From assembly GCA_022788185.1 (NCBI GenBank), contig JALEVV010000061.1, positions 1 through 52,844 of the forward strand: a stretch of 52,844 nt of DNA. Reading direction: 5' to 3'. Below the pieces are notes generated by a model that made no database searches, was not told the DNA's origin, and worked only from the letters and a program-made list of their open reading frames with translations. Of this stretch, positions 8,389 through 16,621 are shown piece after piece (position 1 is the first letter of the stretch; each line of letters starts with the position of its first letter). This DNA is from Spirochaetales bacterium (GTDB taxonomy: Bacteria; Spirochaetota; Spirochaetia; Sphaerochaetales; Sphaerochaetaceae). The position numbers and the translations under genes are program-made.

Positions 8389-8780
8389 CATACGAGGAAG
8401 CAGAGCTGGTATTCGCATACCAGCTCGCCCTGATAAGCTCCCCCTCGAAGGGTGCAAGAACGAAAAGATGGGAGGAGTATAACTCCACAATCCATGAATA
8501 TGGTCCCTCATTTCTCTCCGAGGAAGCCTTCAGAGAAGCCGAAAGTACTGATTTCATTACATCATTTGTTCTGGGAAAGGTGAAAAACCACACATTCAGG
8601 ACAATAACCGATGATGACGTACTGGCCTATTACAGGGAGAATGCCGATCTCTTCACAAGGGCAGAGGGTGATCCCTTTGCCCCGGAGGAGGTCAGGGACA
8701 TCATCATAAAACGCTTAAGAGAAAGGGAGTACCGGGAAAATGTCGAAGCAATATCACTTCAGCACCGTGACAGTCAGTGA
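8385..8780 (+). CDS. Small protein of unknown function in the sugar operon
   Basis: A 131-residue, charged, probably cytosolic protein with no signal peptide or membrane segment. I do not recognise a firm family. The stretch 'DDDVLAYYRENADLFTRAEG' followed by 'EEVRDIIIKRLREREYRENV' resembles segments found in the chaperone-like helical parts of SurA/PpiC proteins, but the isomerase domain is absent. It begins inside the ATGA overlap with the permease gene, and its last 41 nt overlap the start of the next gene, so it is embedded in the operon and very likely expressed. Confidence 0.7.
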   Translation: MTYEEAELVFAYQLALISSPSKGARTKRWEEYNSTIHEYGPSFLSEEAFREAESTDFITSFVLGKVKNHTFRTITDDDVLAYYRENADLFTRAEGDPFAPEEVRDIIIKRLREREYRENVEAISLQHRDSQ

Positions 8781-9993
8781 AAAGCATGACGGGTCAGAGG
8801 GCAATCCCTTCACCTCGCTCTCAGCTCTTAAGGAAATCGTAACCTCCCCGGGTGACACGATCCTGCTGGAGCGCGGCTCAGTGTTCAGGGGGGAATACAT
8901 CCATCTGAAAAACAGTGACGGCATCACGATAAAGCCCTACGGAAAGGGAAAGCGTCCCGTGATCAGGACCGACTCCGCGGGCATCTGGCATCAGGACTAC
9001 GGAACCCCCCTTGATTCCCCTGCCCACAGGTACAGGGCCGATGTCTCATCGTCAGTCCACCTTCAGGACTGCTCGGACATCAGGATAGAGGGTCTTGAGC
9101 TTACGAATACCGATGACGGTGATAAAAGTGAAGCCTTCAGAATGTGCCATACCGGCGTATCGGCCGTGGCCAGGGACAGGGGTGTGATGAGAAACATCAC
9201 GCTCTATGACCTGTACATACATGATATTAAGGGCAATGTTTACGACAAGCACCTCAACAACGGAGGAATTTACTTCACATGTTCCTCTCCGGAGAATGAG
9301 GCTTCGACCGGTCCCGCCCTCTTTGAGAACGTCACCATAGCCCGCTGCACGGTAACCGACACATCCCGTTGGGGGATTGCGATCGGATATACCTACGCCC
9401 ACAGGGCTTTCAGCGGAAAGGTATGTGACAGGGAGGCATTCAGGAAATACGCCCATAAAAACATAGTGATAGAGGACTGCTATGTGAAGCGTTCGGGAGG
9501 CGATGCCATCACGGTCATGTACGCCCTCTCACCCATTGTCAGGAGAAACCGCAGCGATGATGCGGCTACCGACATAAATGACCGCTTCTACCGCCATCCT
9601 GAAGGCAGGAGCGGCAAGGTTGCGGCAGGCATCTGGCCCTGGAAGTGCCTTGATGCGGAATTTACGGATAATGACGTATACTCGACCCGCCTCAACCAGG
9701 ACGGCATGGCATACGATGCCGACTCGGGGTGGAACACGGTATATGAACACAACAGGAGCACCCTCAACGAGGGCGGAGCAGTGATGTTCTGTCTGGAAGA
9801 GGCGATAGGCTCCGTATACAGGAACAATGTAAGCAGACACGACCTGGGAGGGATCTTCTCCCTGGCCTCAAACCCGGACGGAACCATATCCGGGAATTTG
9901 ATAATAAAGAAAAAAACGGTTCCTCTTCTCAGGAAGAGGATGGATGACGGAAAAGTCATGATGTATGATAACATCCTGACTGAAGAGGAGTGA
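8740..9993 (+). CDS. Right-handed parallel beta-helix protein (polysaccharide-lyase/epimerase-like)
   Basis: A 417-residue protein opening with the pattern seen in pectate-lyase-like beta-helices ('GNPFTSLSALKEIVTSPGDTILLERGSVFRG'). Repeated strand-turn units follow ('NITLYDLYIHDIKGN', 'ENVTIARCTVTDTSRWGIAIG', 'KNIVIEDCYVKRSGGDAI'). There is no signal peptide, so it should act in the cytosol on imported, already short saccharides, perhaps as a lyase, glycosidase or epimerase. The start ATG overlaps the preceding small gene by 41 nt and the stop is 3 nt before the GH112 gene. Exact reaction cannot be assigned. Confidence 0.75.
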   Translation: MSKQYHFSTVTVSEKHDGSEGNPFTSLSALKEIVTSPGDTILLERGSVFRGEYIHLKNSDGITIKPYGKGKRPVIRTDSAGIWHQDYGTPLDSPAHRYRADVSSSVHLQDCSDIRIEGLELTNTDDGDKSEAFRMCHTGVSAVARDRGVMRNITLYDLYIHDIKGNVYDKHLNNGGIYFTCSSPENEASTGPALFENVTIARCTVTDTSRWGIAIGYTYAHRAFSGKVCDREAFRKYAHKNIVIEDCYVKRSGGDAITVMYALSPIVRRNRSDDAATDINDRFYRHPEGRSGKVAAGIWPWKCLDAEFTDNDVYSTRLNQDGMAYDADSGWNTVYEHNRSTLNEGGAVMFCLEEAIGSVYRNNVSRHDLGGIFSLASNPDGTISGNLIIKKKTVPLLRKRMDDGKVMMYDNILTEEE

Positions 9994-9996
9994 TAA

Positions 9997-12138
9997 ATGC
10001 GCAAAAAAGGACAGGTTACCATCCCCACCGATCTGGACGTGATCCAGGAGACAATCGGCATTCTCGGAAAGTGGGGAGCCGATGCGATCCGCGACTGTGA
10101 CGGAACAGAGTTCCCGGAGGAGCTTAAGGGACAGAATGCCAGGATATACAAGACATATTACACGACCAGGAAGGATAATGCGTGGGCCAAGGCACATCCG
10201 GAGGAAATCCAGCAGATATATGTGATGACTCCCTTTTACACCGCCGAAGGCGACACTCTTTCCATCGATCTGATGTATGGTCTTTACCCTGCCATGCTCA
10301 GCCCCAACGCGAAGGACAATGAAAGGTGGTGGGAGGTTATCGACAGAACGACCGGAGAAATAATCAGGGACTGGAGCTATGAAGAGGGTTCCCACACGGT
10401 TACCCTTAAGACCACGCCCTTCCATGCATATACGGTATCATTTCTCGCATTCATAATGTGGGATCCCGTCCATATGTACAATGCCGTGACAAACGGCTGG
10501 GACATTGAGCCCCAGATCACATTCGATGTCAGACAGCCCGCCACGCATGCGTTTTCCCTGGAGCGGCTGAGAAAGTTCATTGCCGAGCACCCCTATGTCG
10601 ATGTGATAAGGTTCACGACCTTCTTCCACCAGTTCACGCTGCTCTTCGATGAGAAGGCACGGGAGAAGTACGTGGACTGGTACGGATATTCGGCTTCGGT
10701 ATCTCCTTACATCCTTGAGAAGTTCGAAAAGGAAGCCGGATACCGCTTCCGGCCGGAATTCATAATCGACCAGGGCTACTACAACGGTCAGTACAGAATT
10801 CCCTCAAAGGAATACAGGGACTTCATGGCATTCCAGCACAGGGAAGTCTGTGCCCTGATAAAGGAGTTCACGGATATCTGTCATGAGGGCGGCAAGGAAG
10901 CGATGATGTTCCTCGGTGACCACTGGATCGGCACGGAGCCCTTCCTTGAAGGCTTTGAGAAGGCAGGAATCGATGCAATCGTGGGCTCTGTCGGAAACGG
11001 CTCCACACTCAGGCTCATAAGTGACATAAAGGGTGTGAAGTACACGGAAGGAAGGTTCCTTCCCTACTTCTTCCCTGACACCTTCCACGAGGGCGGGGAT
11101 CCTGTCCGGGAAGCCAAGGTAAACTGGGTGACCGCAAGAAGGGCGATCCTCAGAAGTCCCATCGACCGTATCGGCTACGGCGGATACCTGAAGCTCGCAC
11201 TTCAGTTTCCTGACTTCATCGACTACGTGACATCGGTGTGTGACGAGTTCAGGGAACTCTATGAGAATGCGAAGGGAACGACACCGTACTGCTTTAAGAA
11301 GGTTGCGGTACTCAACAGCTGGGGCAAGGCCAGAAGCTGGGGTGCCCACATGGTCCACCATGCACTCTATCAGAAACAGAACTACAGCTATGCAGGTGTG
11401 ATCGAGGCCCTCTCAGGAGCCCCCTTCGATGTCTCGTTCATAAGTTTCGATGACATAAAGAACAATAAAACCCTGCTTTCATCGTTTGACTGCGTCATCA
11501 TGGTGGGAGACGGGGACACCGCCCATACGGGAGGATATGTCTGGGAGGATCCCGAGATCATCACGGCCATCAGGGCATTCGTCCATAACGGCGGCGGCCT
11601 CATCGGAGTCGGTGAGCCCTCCGGCCATCAGTGGCAGGGACACTACATCCAGCTCTATGACATTTTCGGAGTGGAAAAGGAAACCGGATTCACCCTTGGA
11701 TACGATAAGTATAACTGGGATGAGAAGGAACACTTCATCACTGCGGAAACAGGCAGGAACGTTGATTTCGGTGAAGGAAAGAAAAACATCTATGCACTGG
11801 AAGGAACTCAGATCCTCGTTCAGAACGGTAAGGAAGTTCAGATGGCGGCAAGGGACTATGGGAAAGGCCACGGAGTATATATTTCAGGGCTTCCCTACAG
11901 TGCGGAAAACACACGCCTCCTCCACAGGGCTATCCTCTGGGCAACCGGATCTGAGGACATGCTCCATACCTGGTTCAGCGAGAATCCCAACGTGGAAGTG
12001 CACTCCTATGTGAAAAACGGCAAATATGCCGTCGTCAACAATACATACGAGCCGCAGGAGACCGTGGTCTGGAAAGGAGACGGTTCTTCCTTTGAGCTGA
12101 AGCTTGAGGCCAATCAGATAATCTGGTACGGAATTTGA
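9997..12138 (+). CDS. GH112 phosphorylase (galacto-/lacto-N-biose or galactosyl-rhamnose phosphorylase)
   Basis: A 713-residue cytosolic protein, the usual size for GH112. The start 'GQVTIPTDLDVIQETIGILGKWGADAIRDCDGT' and the internal 'GIDAIVGSVGNGSTLRLISDI' and 'EGRFLPYFFPDTFHEGGDP' regions match the family. A glutamine-amidotransferase-like domain ('VGVGEPSGHQWQG' region) and a small C-terminal beta domain follow. GH112 enzymes split Gal-beta-1,3-GlcNAc/GalNAc (milk or mucin glycans) or Gal-beta-1,4-rhamnose (pectin RG-I) with phosphate, releasing galactose 1-phosphate. No N-acetylhexosamine kinase is next to it and a beta-helix protein is, so the galactosyl-rhamnose activity is a real alternative. 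It is the last gene of the operon, ahead of a terminator. Confidence 0.88.
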   Translation: MRKKGQVTIPTDLDVIQETIGILGKWGADAIRDCDGTEFPEELKGQNARIYKTYYTTRKDNAWAKAHPEEIQQIYVMTPFYTAEGDTLSIDLMYGLYPAMLSPNAKDNERWWEVIDRTTGEIIRDWSYEEGSHTVTLKTTPFHAYTVSFLAFIMWDPVHMYNAVTNGWDIEPQITFDVRQPATHAFSLERLRKFIAEHPYVDVIRFTTFFHQFTLLFDEKAREKYVDWYGYSASVSPYILEKFEKEAGYRFRPEFIIDQGYYNGQYRIPSKEYRDFMAFQHREVCALIKEFTDICHEGGKEAMMFLGDHWIGTEPFLEGFEKAGIDAIVGSVGNGSTLRLISDIKGVKYTEGRFLPYFFPDTFHEGGDPVREAKVNWVTARRAILRSPIDRIGYGGYLKLALQFPDFIDYVTSVCDEFRELYENAKGTTPYCFKKVAVLNSWGKARSWGAHMVHHALYQKQNYSYAGVIEALSGAPFDVSFISFDDIKNNKTLLSSFDCVIMVGDGDTAHTGGYVWEDPEIITAIRAFVHNGGGLIGVGEPSGHQWQGHYIQLYDIFGVEKETGFTLGYDKYNWDEKEHFITAETGRNVDFGEGKKNIYALEGTQILVQNGKEVQMAARDYGKGHGVYISGLPYSAENTRLLHRAILWATGSEDMLHTWFSENPNVEVHSYVKNGKYAVVNNTYEPQETVVWKGDGSSFELKLEANQIIWYGI

Positions 12139-12147
12139 ATCAGCAGA

Positions 12148-12185
12148 AGTGCCCCATTCTGACAGGAGGGGCACTCTTATTTTTC
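12148..12185 (+). terminator. Terminator of the sugar-uptake/phosphorylase operon
   Basis: AGTGCCCC (12148-12155) pairs with GGGGCACT (12168-12175), followed by CTTATTTTT. Confidence 0.85.
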
Positions 12186-12203
12186 CGCCCCAAAGACTGC
12201 ATC

Positions 12204-12236
12204 ATGAAGGACGGAGCAGGTTGTCTCCGTCCGGAT
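12204..12236. repeat. Palindromic repeat, copy 1 (flanks toxin-antitoxin-like cassette)
   Basis: ATGAAGGACGGAG...CTCCGTCCGGAT contains an 8-bp perfect inverted repeat (12209-12216 with 12225-12232). The near-identical, same-orientation copy at 13652-13685 differs only in the loop and one inserted G. On the minus strand each copy could fold as a terminator-like hairpin downstream of an operon, but with poor U-tracts. Confidence 0.65.
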
Positions 12237-12262
12237 TTACCGCATCCCCCGATATGGAAGGC

Positions 12263-12679
12263 TCACTTTCCTTTCGCTTCTTTCAGACGGTCAATGGCCA
12301 TTTCCATATCCAGCGTGTGGTATCCATAGTACATGGTGTTGATGGTGTCAGCGTCTGCAATCCTGTAGATGGTTTTGCTCGATTCTCCTGTATAAAAATG
12401 CCAGTATCGATACAGATAACCTGCCCAGTAAAGCGTTTCATTGTCAAACACGATCCCATTCCTGGAAAAGCCCTGGGGATACTCTTCCTTCATCCGTTCC
12501 ATGATATATTCCTTACCTGCCCATTGGGTAAAGTCGAAGTCGCTGTCCAGCCCCTCCGCTATCTTTGATTTCATGAATGCCCGGATGAATGTATCGCTGT
12601 CGTATCCTTCCCTGCCGCTCATTTCAAAGAGGGATCCCTGCATCTGGGAAAGAGAACGCCTTAAAGCAATATCCATCAT
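12263..12679 (-). CDS. Conserved small protein, probable partner of the DUF3990 gene
   Basis: A 138-residue soluble protein ('MDIALRRSLSQMQGSLFE', then 'WAGKEYIMERM' and 'YWAGYLYRYWHFYTGESS'). I recall proteins of this kind sitting next to DUF3990 genes in Clostridia and spirochaetes, but its function is not established. Its start overlaps the end of the upstream reading frame by 4 nt (ATGA), which indicates translational coupling and a two-component module. In toxin-antitoxin logic it would be the neutraliser or an accessory factor; that is inference only. Confidence 0.65.
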   Translation of the reverse strand: MMDIALRRSLSQMQGSLFEMSGREGYDSDTFIRAFMKSKIAEGLDSDFDFTQWAGKEYIMERMKEEYPQGFSRNGIVFDNETLYWAGYLYRYWHFYTGESSKTIYRIADADTINTMYYGYHTLDMEMAIDRLKEAKGK

Positions 12680-13521
12680 GACTCAAAACCTCTCATAATC
12701 TCATCAAAATACCGCCCATCCCGCCTGTGTTTCATGGCGATACGATCGGCAGCAGCAACACCTTCCCTTCTTCTTACAATACTTTTATCCTTAAGAATCA
12801 TAAGTTCAAGCTTAGTCAGGGGTCTCTCTTTAATGATCCTGACCTGATCGCAGGCCTTCTGGGTAATCGCAACATACTGCCTTCCTAAGTTCAGCGCAGA
12901 AAGAGAACCTGTGAGAGCCGTATCTGTAACCCGGGATTCAAAGAAGTCCGTAAGTACCTGATACATTCTGTCATTTGCAATGTACCCTACGATTACATCG
13001 TATCAATCTGCCATATGGGCGTATTTCTCATAGATTGCACTACCCTTTTCACCATCCATGTATCCCCGGTAATAAGCAATCAGCATGGCCCAGTCGAGTC
13101 CAGCCTCTATATCCAGAACCCTGAGATCAGCCATATCGAATTCAAGGGTATAGAAAACAGGATTCTTTTCGTTGGAGACCAGAGTCAGGGGCTGGATCGG
13201 GTCCGTACCCATATAAAAGCCGCGGCCAAAGTCACACTTATTACGACTGATGGGCTGAATGGCACCGGAAAGCCCAAAACGGGAAGCGTGGTAGAGGACA
13301 CAGTCTTCCCCTCCTGTATTCTCCCTGTCAGCGATGTACTCTGCCAGATCCAGATGGTGAGACACGCAAATTCCATATAACTCTTTCTGAGCCATCAGAC
13401 TTGGGTGGGCTTTACCGTTTTCCCAACGGTTGACCGTTACCGGCGGGATACCCATCAGGGAAGCGAGCTGTTCCTGGTTAATATTCAGTTCTTTGCGGAT
13501 TCTCTTTATCAAGTCTTTCAT
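12676..13521 (-). pseudogene. HTH-DUF3990 (ADP-ribosyltransferase-like) toxin gene, interrupted by an in-frame TGA
   Basis: The N-terminal part (13003-13521, 172 residues) has an XRE-type helix-turn-helix (about residues 1-60; 'LNINQEQLASLMGIPPVTVN') fused to the DUF3990 core ('LYHASRFGLSGAIQPISRNK', 'DFGRGFYMGTD'). A TGA at 13003-13005 stops it after '...YAHMAD'. Reading on in the same frame gives 'YDVIVGYIANDRMYQVLTDF' and the complete C-terminal half of the family, ending at 12676. There is no frameshift, and no good ribosome site before the downstream ATG at 12966. The simplest reading is one nonsense mutation in a single ~281-residue gene; readthrough is possible but unproven. TGA is used as an ordinary stop elsewhere (pckG). 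Confidence 0.8.
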
Positions 13522-13651
13522 AGTATGTTTTTCTTAACATCTCTGGATATTTATAATATATCATCTGTTAATATTTTTACCAATCAGAAATACTCTTGGA
13601 GTTATTCGTCATCATAAAAGGCTGGTTTATCTTTCCTGCTGAAGCCACTTT

Positions 13652-13685
13652 ATGAAGGACGGAGCCGACTATCTCCGTCCGGGAT
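13652..13685. repeat. Palindromic repeat, copy 2 (flanks toxin-antitoxin-like cassette)
   Basis: Near-identical to 12204-12236, in the same orientation, with GGACGGAG (13657-13664) pairing with CTCCGTCC (13673-13680). It lies between the histidine-kinase stop and the HTH-DUF3990 promoter region, so the two copies bracket the cassette. Confidence 0.65.
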
Positions 13686-13696
13686 CATACCATTGC

Positions 13697-16609
13697 TTAC
13701 CTTCTCACATACTCTGCGATGACAAGTCTGAGACGGTCGAAGTCGATGGGCTTTGCGATATGGGCATTCATGCCCGCATCGAGGGAAGCCCTCTTGTCAT
13801 CCTCAAATGCATTGGCGGTCATCGCTATGATGGGAATGGAAAGTGCCCTTGAATGGGAGGACTTTCTTATCGCACGGGCCGCCTGATGGCCATCCATCTT
13901 CGGCATCTGGATGTCCATGAAGATCATGTCAAATTCATCTTCACCGGAGGAAGCGAACCTTTTCACGGCTTCCTCTCCGTCACCCGTTACAGTCGCATTG
14001 ATGCCCAGTATGCCGAGAAGCTCGGTGATTATCTCGGCATTTATCTCGTTGTCCTCGGCAATGAGTATGTTCAGTCCGGCAAACATTGCCACATCTTCAT
14101 CTCCGGCAGCTCCGGCGGATTCATCCCGGTACTGCTGCAGGGCACGCTGGAAGCCTGAAAGGAAGAACGGCTTTGGCAGGAATATGTCCACACCTGCCGC
14201 CCTTGCCTCATCCTCGATTTCCGACATGTCATATGAAGAGAGGATGAAGATGGGAACCTCCGGTCCCACCTGAGCCCTGATTCTCCTCACCGTCTCCACT
14301 CCGTCCAGATCGGGCATCTTCCAGTCAATTATAAGCACGTCAAAGGCATTTCCGCCGTTTACGGCACTGACCGCCTTCTCAACCGCCTCAAGACCGCCGG
14401 AAGCGGACTCGGCTGAGATTCCCGCATCAGAAAGGGCCCGGGTAACGTCATCACAGACATCCTTCTCATCATCCGCAACAAGGACATGCGTGACGCCGGC
14501 TTCCCTGAAGAATTCCGCACTGTCCTCCTCTTCCACCCTGGTAAAGTCAAGGTCGACGGTGAAGACCGATCCGCGCCCTACCTCACTTTCAACCGTGATC
14601 GTACCTCCCATGAGATCGATGAGGCTCTTCGTGATGGACATGCCCAGTCCGGTTCCCTGAATCTGACCTGTCATGGCAGAGCTCTCCCTTGAGAAAGGCT
14701 CAAAGATTACTTTCATGAATTCAGGGCTCATTCCCTGACCGTCATCGGTTACGGTGAAACGGAAGTGACTGGTCGCGCCCCTGCTTCCGGTACACTCCGC
14801 AAGCAGTTCAATGTGACCGCCGCGACCTGTGTATTTGACCGCATTGGAAAGCAGGTTGAGCAGTATCTGGTTAAGGCGGAGGCTGTCCGCCAGAATGTGT
14901 TCGGGCATAGCACCGCGGGTGCGGATCTCGAAGCTCTGCTGCCTGGCCCTCACCTGCACTCCCACGATCTCGGAAATGCTCATGAGCAGGGATGACAGGG
15001 AGACATCGGTGATGTTGAGACTTGTCTTTCCGCTCTCGATCTTGCTCATGTCAAGCACGTCATTGATGAGACCGAGAAGGTGCTGGGAGGATGAGGAGAG
15101 CTTCTTTGCTATCTCAAGCACCCTCTCGGGATCAGAGGCATCCCTCACAAGCAGCGTCGAGAACCCGATGATCGCATTCATCGGGGTCCTGATGTCGTGG
15201 GACATGTTTGCAAGGAAGTTGCTCTTTGCGCTGTTGGCGTTCCTTGCAATCTCAAGGGAGGATGCAAGGGCATCGCGCAGCCTTCTGTCCTCACTCCTGT
15301 CCGCAATTACGATGACATCACGCTCCAGGGTGCTGAAGCGGGTGGAATATGCCGTGATCTCAAGGTACTTACCCGTTCCGTCAGCCCTGTTGGTGTACTC
15401 CTCACTCCAGAATACCCTTTCATTCCCGCTGTGCAGTTCATCCAGCTTTTTTGCTATCGCGCATTCGGGATCCTCAGGATCGATTGCGGAAAGGTCAGCC
15501 TTAACTTCCTCAGGCAGCACGCCCATGATCTCACGGATATTGGACGTTATGGAAGAAACCGCACCGGTATTGTGTTCAAGGATAATGAAGACATCATTGA
15601 CGTTATGGGAAAGGCCGTCAAAGAGCTCATCCCTGAACCGTATTTCATCGCTCTGCCTGTTTTTTTCCTTTGCCACCAGGTAAAGGACGAACATCAGTAT
15701 GATAATGAGAACGGCTCCCGCAACCATCACGCCGAGTCCGGCAGTAGCCTGCTGGAGGAGGTTGATGTTCCTGTTGACGATATCCGATTCGATCATGCCG
15801 ACAAGACTCCATGATGAAAATGAAATCGGACGGTAGATCATGTAGTAGGAAACATCCCTGATTTTCAAAGACACTGCACCGCTCACTTCAGAACTGATGG
15901 CACTCTCGATCTGGGCAAGCTGCACGGATGTCATATCCGAGTGGTGGGATAGGTAATCAAAGAGATTGTAGAACCTGTCAGCGCTTTCCCTGAACGAGGA
16001 GCCGTTCATAATGATGCGTCCCTCGTCAGATATCACATAGTTCTCGGTCTCTCCGTCAAAGGCACTTATGTTAAGCAGGCCCAGCATTGAATCATTGCGG
16101 AACACCACTGCAATCGCTTCGAACGCAAAGCCGTCATACTCCAGAGGAGCGCATTTGACACCGTAGAGCGTCTGACTGTCAGCGCCGGGAAGTGAGACGT
16201 CAGAGACAATGTCCTTTTCCTTCAGGAGCAGGTCAACGATATCACCTCCGAGGTCAAAGCGTTTATAATGACCTGATGTGTCCATCATCTCACCGTTTCC
16301 TGAAACGAAGTAGAAAGTTTCGAAGCCCAGGCTGTTCTGCCAGTCATCGATCATCTTCCTGACAAACCCATCATCCTGTCTTGAACCGGAAAAGTACTCA
16401 AGCTGCGATACCTGCTGATGCATGGATGCGAGGGTGTTCTGCTGAATATTGCTTATCTGCAGTGAAATATATGAGTAGAGCTCCTCAAGATGCGATACGC
16501 TCTCCTCAAATATCATTCTGTCCGAGTAGTGCATGTATGACACGCTCATCACGGCTGCCGCAACCGTGATGAGAACAGAAACAAGAATGGTAAGGAGAGC
16601 TCTTTTCAT
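13697..16609 (-). CDS. Hybrid sensor histidine kinase with two receiver domains
   Basis: A 970-residue membrane kinase. Domains in order: membrane helix (about 5-25), periplasmic cache-like sensor (about 30-285), second helix (about 290-313), PAS-like region (about 330-440), HisKA with phospho-accepting His471 (MSHDIRTPMNAIIGF), HATPase with N box near residue 589 and G boxes (DDGQGMSPE, GTGLGMSIT), receiver 1 with Asp762, and receiver 2 with Asp899. It has no HPt or output domain of its own; a free HPt protein is encoded two genes upstream on the same strand, so the relay probably runs kinase, receiver, HPt, then an unlinked regulator. It is 12 nt after a fusion lipoprotein gene that is a likely ligand-presenting partner. 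Confidence 0.93.
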   Translation of the reverse strand: MKRALLTILVSVLITVAAAVMSVSYMHYSDRMIFEESVSHLEELYSYISLQISNIQQNTLASMHQQVSQLEYFSGSRQDDGFVRKMIDDWQNSLGFETFYFVSGNGEMMDTSGHYKRFDLGGDIVDLLLKEKDIVSDVSLPGADSQTLYGVKCAPLEYDGFAFEAIAVVFRNDSMLGLLNISAFDGETENYVISDEGRIIMNGSSFRESADRFYNLFDYLSHHSDMTSVQLAQIESAISSEVSGAVSLKIRDVSYYMIYRPISFSSWSLVGMIESDIVNRNINLLQQATAGLGVMVAGAVLIIILMFVLYLVAKEKNRQSDEIRFRDELFDGLSHNVNDVFIILEHNTGAVSSITSNIREIMGVLPEEVKADLSAIDPEDPECAIAKKLDELHSGNERVFWSEEYTNRADGTGKYLEITAYSTRFSTLERDVIVIADRSEDRRLRDALASSLEIARNANSAKSNFLANMSHDIRTPMNAIIGFSTLLVRDASDPERVLEIAKKLSSSSQHLLGLINDVLDMSKIESGKTSLNITDVSLSSLLMSISEIVGVQVRARQQSFEIRTRGAMPEHILADSLRLNQILLNLLSNAVKYTGRGGHIELLAECTGSRGATSHFRFTVTDDGQGMSPEFMKVIFEPFSRESSAMTGQIQGTGLGMSITKSLIDLMGGTITVESEVGRGSVFTVDLDFTRVEEEDSAEFFREAGVTHVLVADDEKDVCDDVTRALSDAGISAESASGGLEAVEKAVSAVNGGNAFDVLIIDWKMPDLDGVETVRRIRAQVGPEVPIFILSSYDMSEIEDEARAAGVDIFLPKPFFLSGFQRALQQYRDESAGAAGDEDVAMFAGLNILIAEDNEINAEIITELLGILGINATVTGDGEEAVKRFASSGEDEFDMIFMDIQMPKMDGHQAARAIRKSSHSRALSIPIIAMTANAFEDDKRASLDAGMNAHIAKPIDFDRLRLVIAEYVRR

Positions 16610-16621
16610 TTACTTTATCCT

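Noticed and set aside
13003-13005. Selenocysteine codon in the DUF3990 gene
   Set aside because: No SECIS-like hairpin follows closely, and DUF3990 proteins are not known selenoproteins; a nonsense mutation is simpler.
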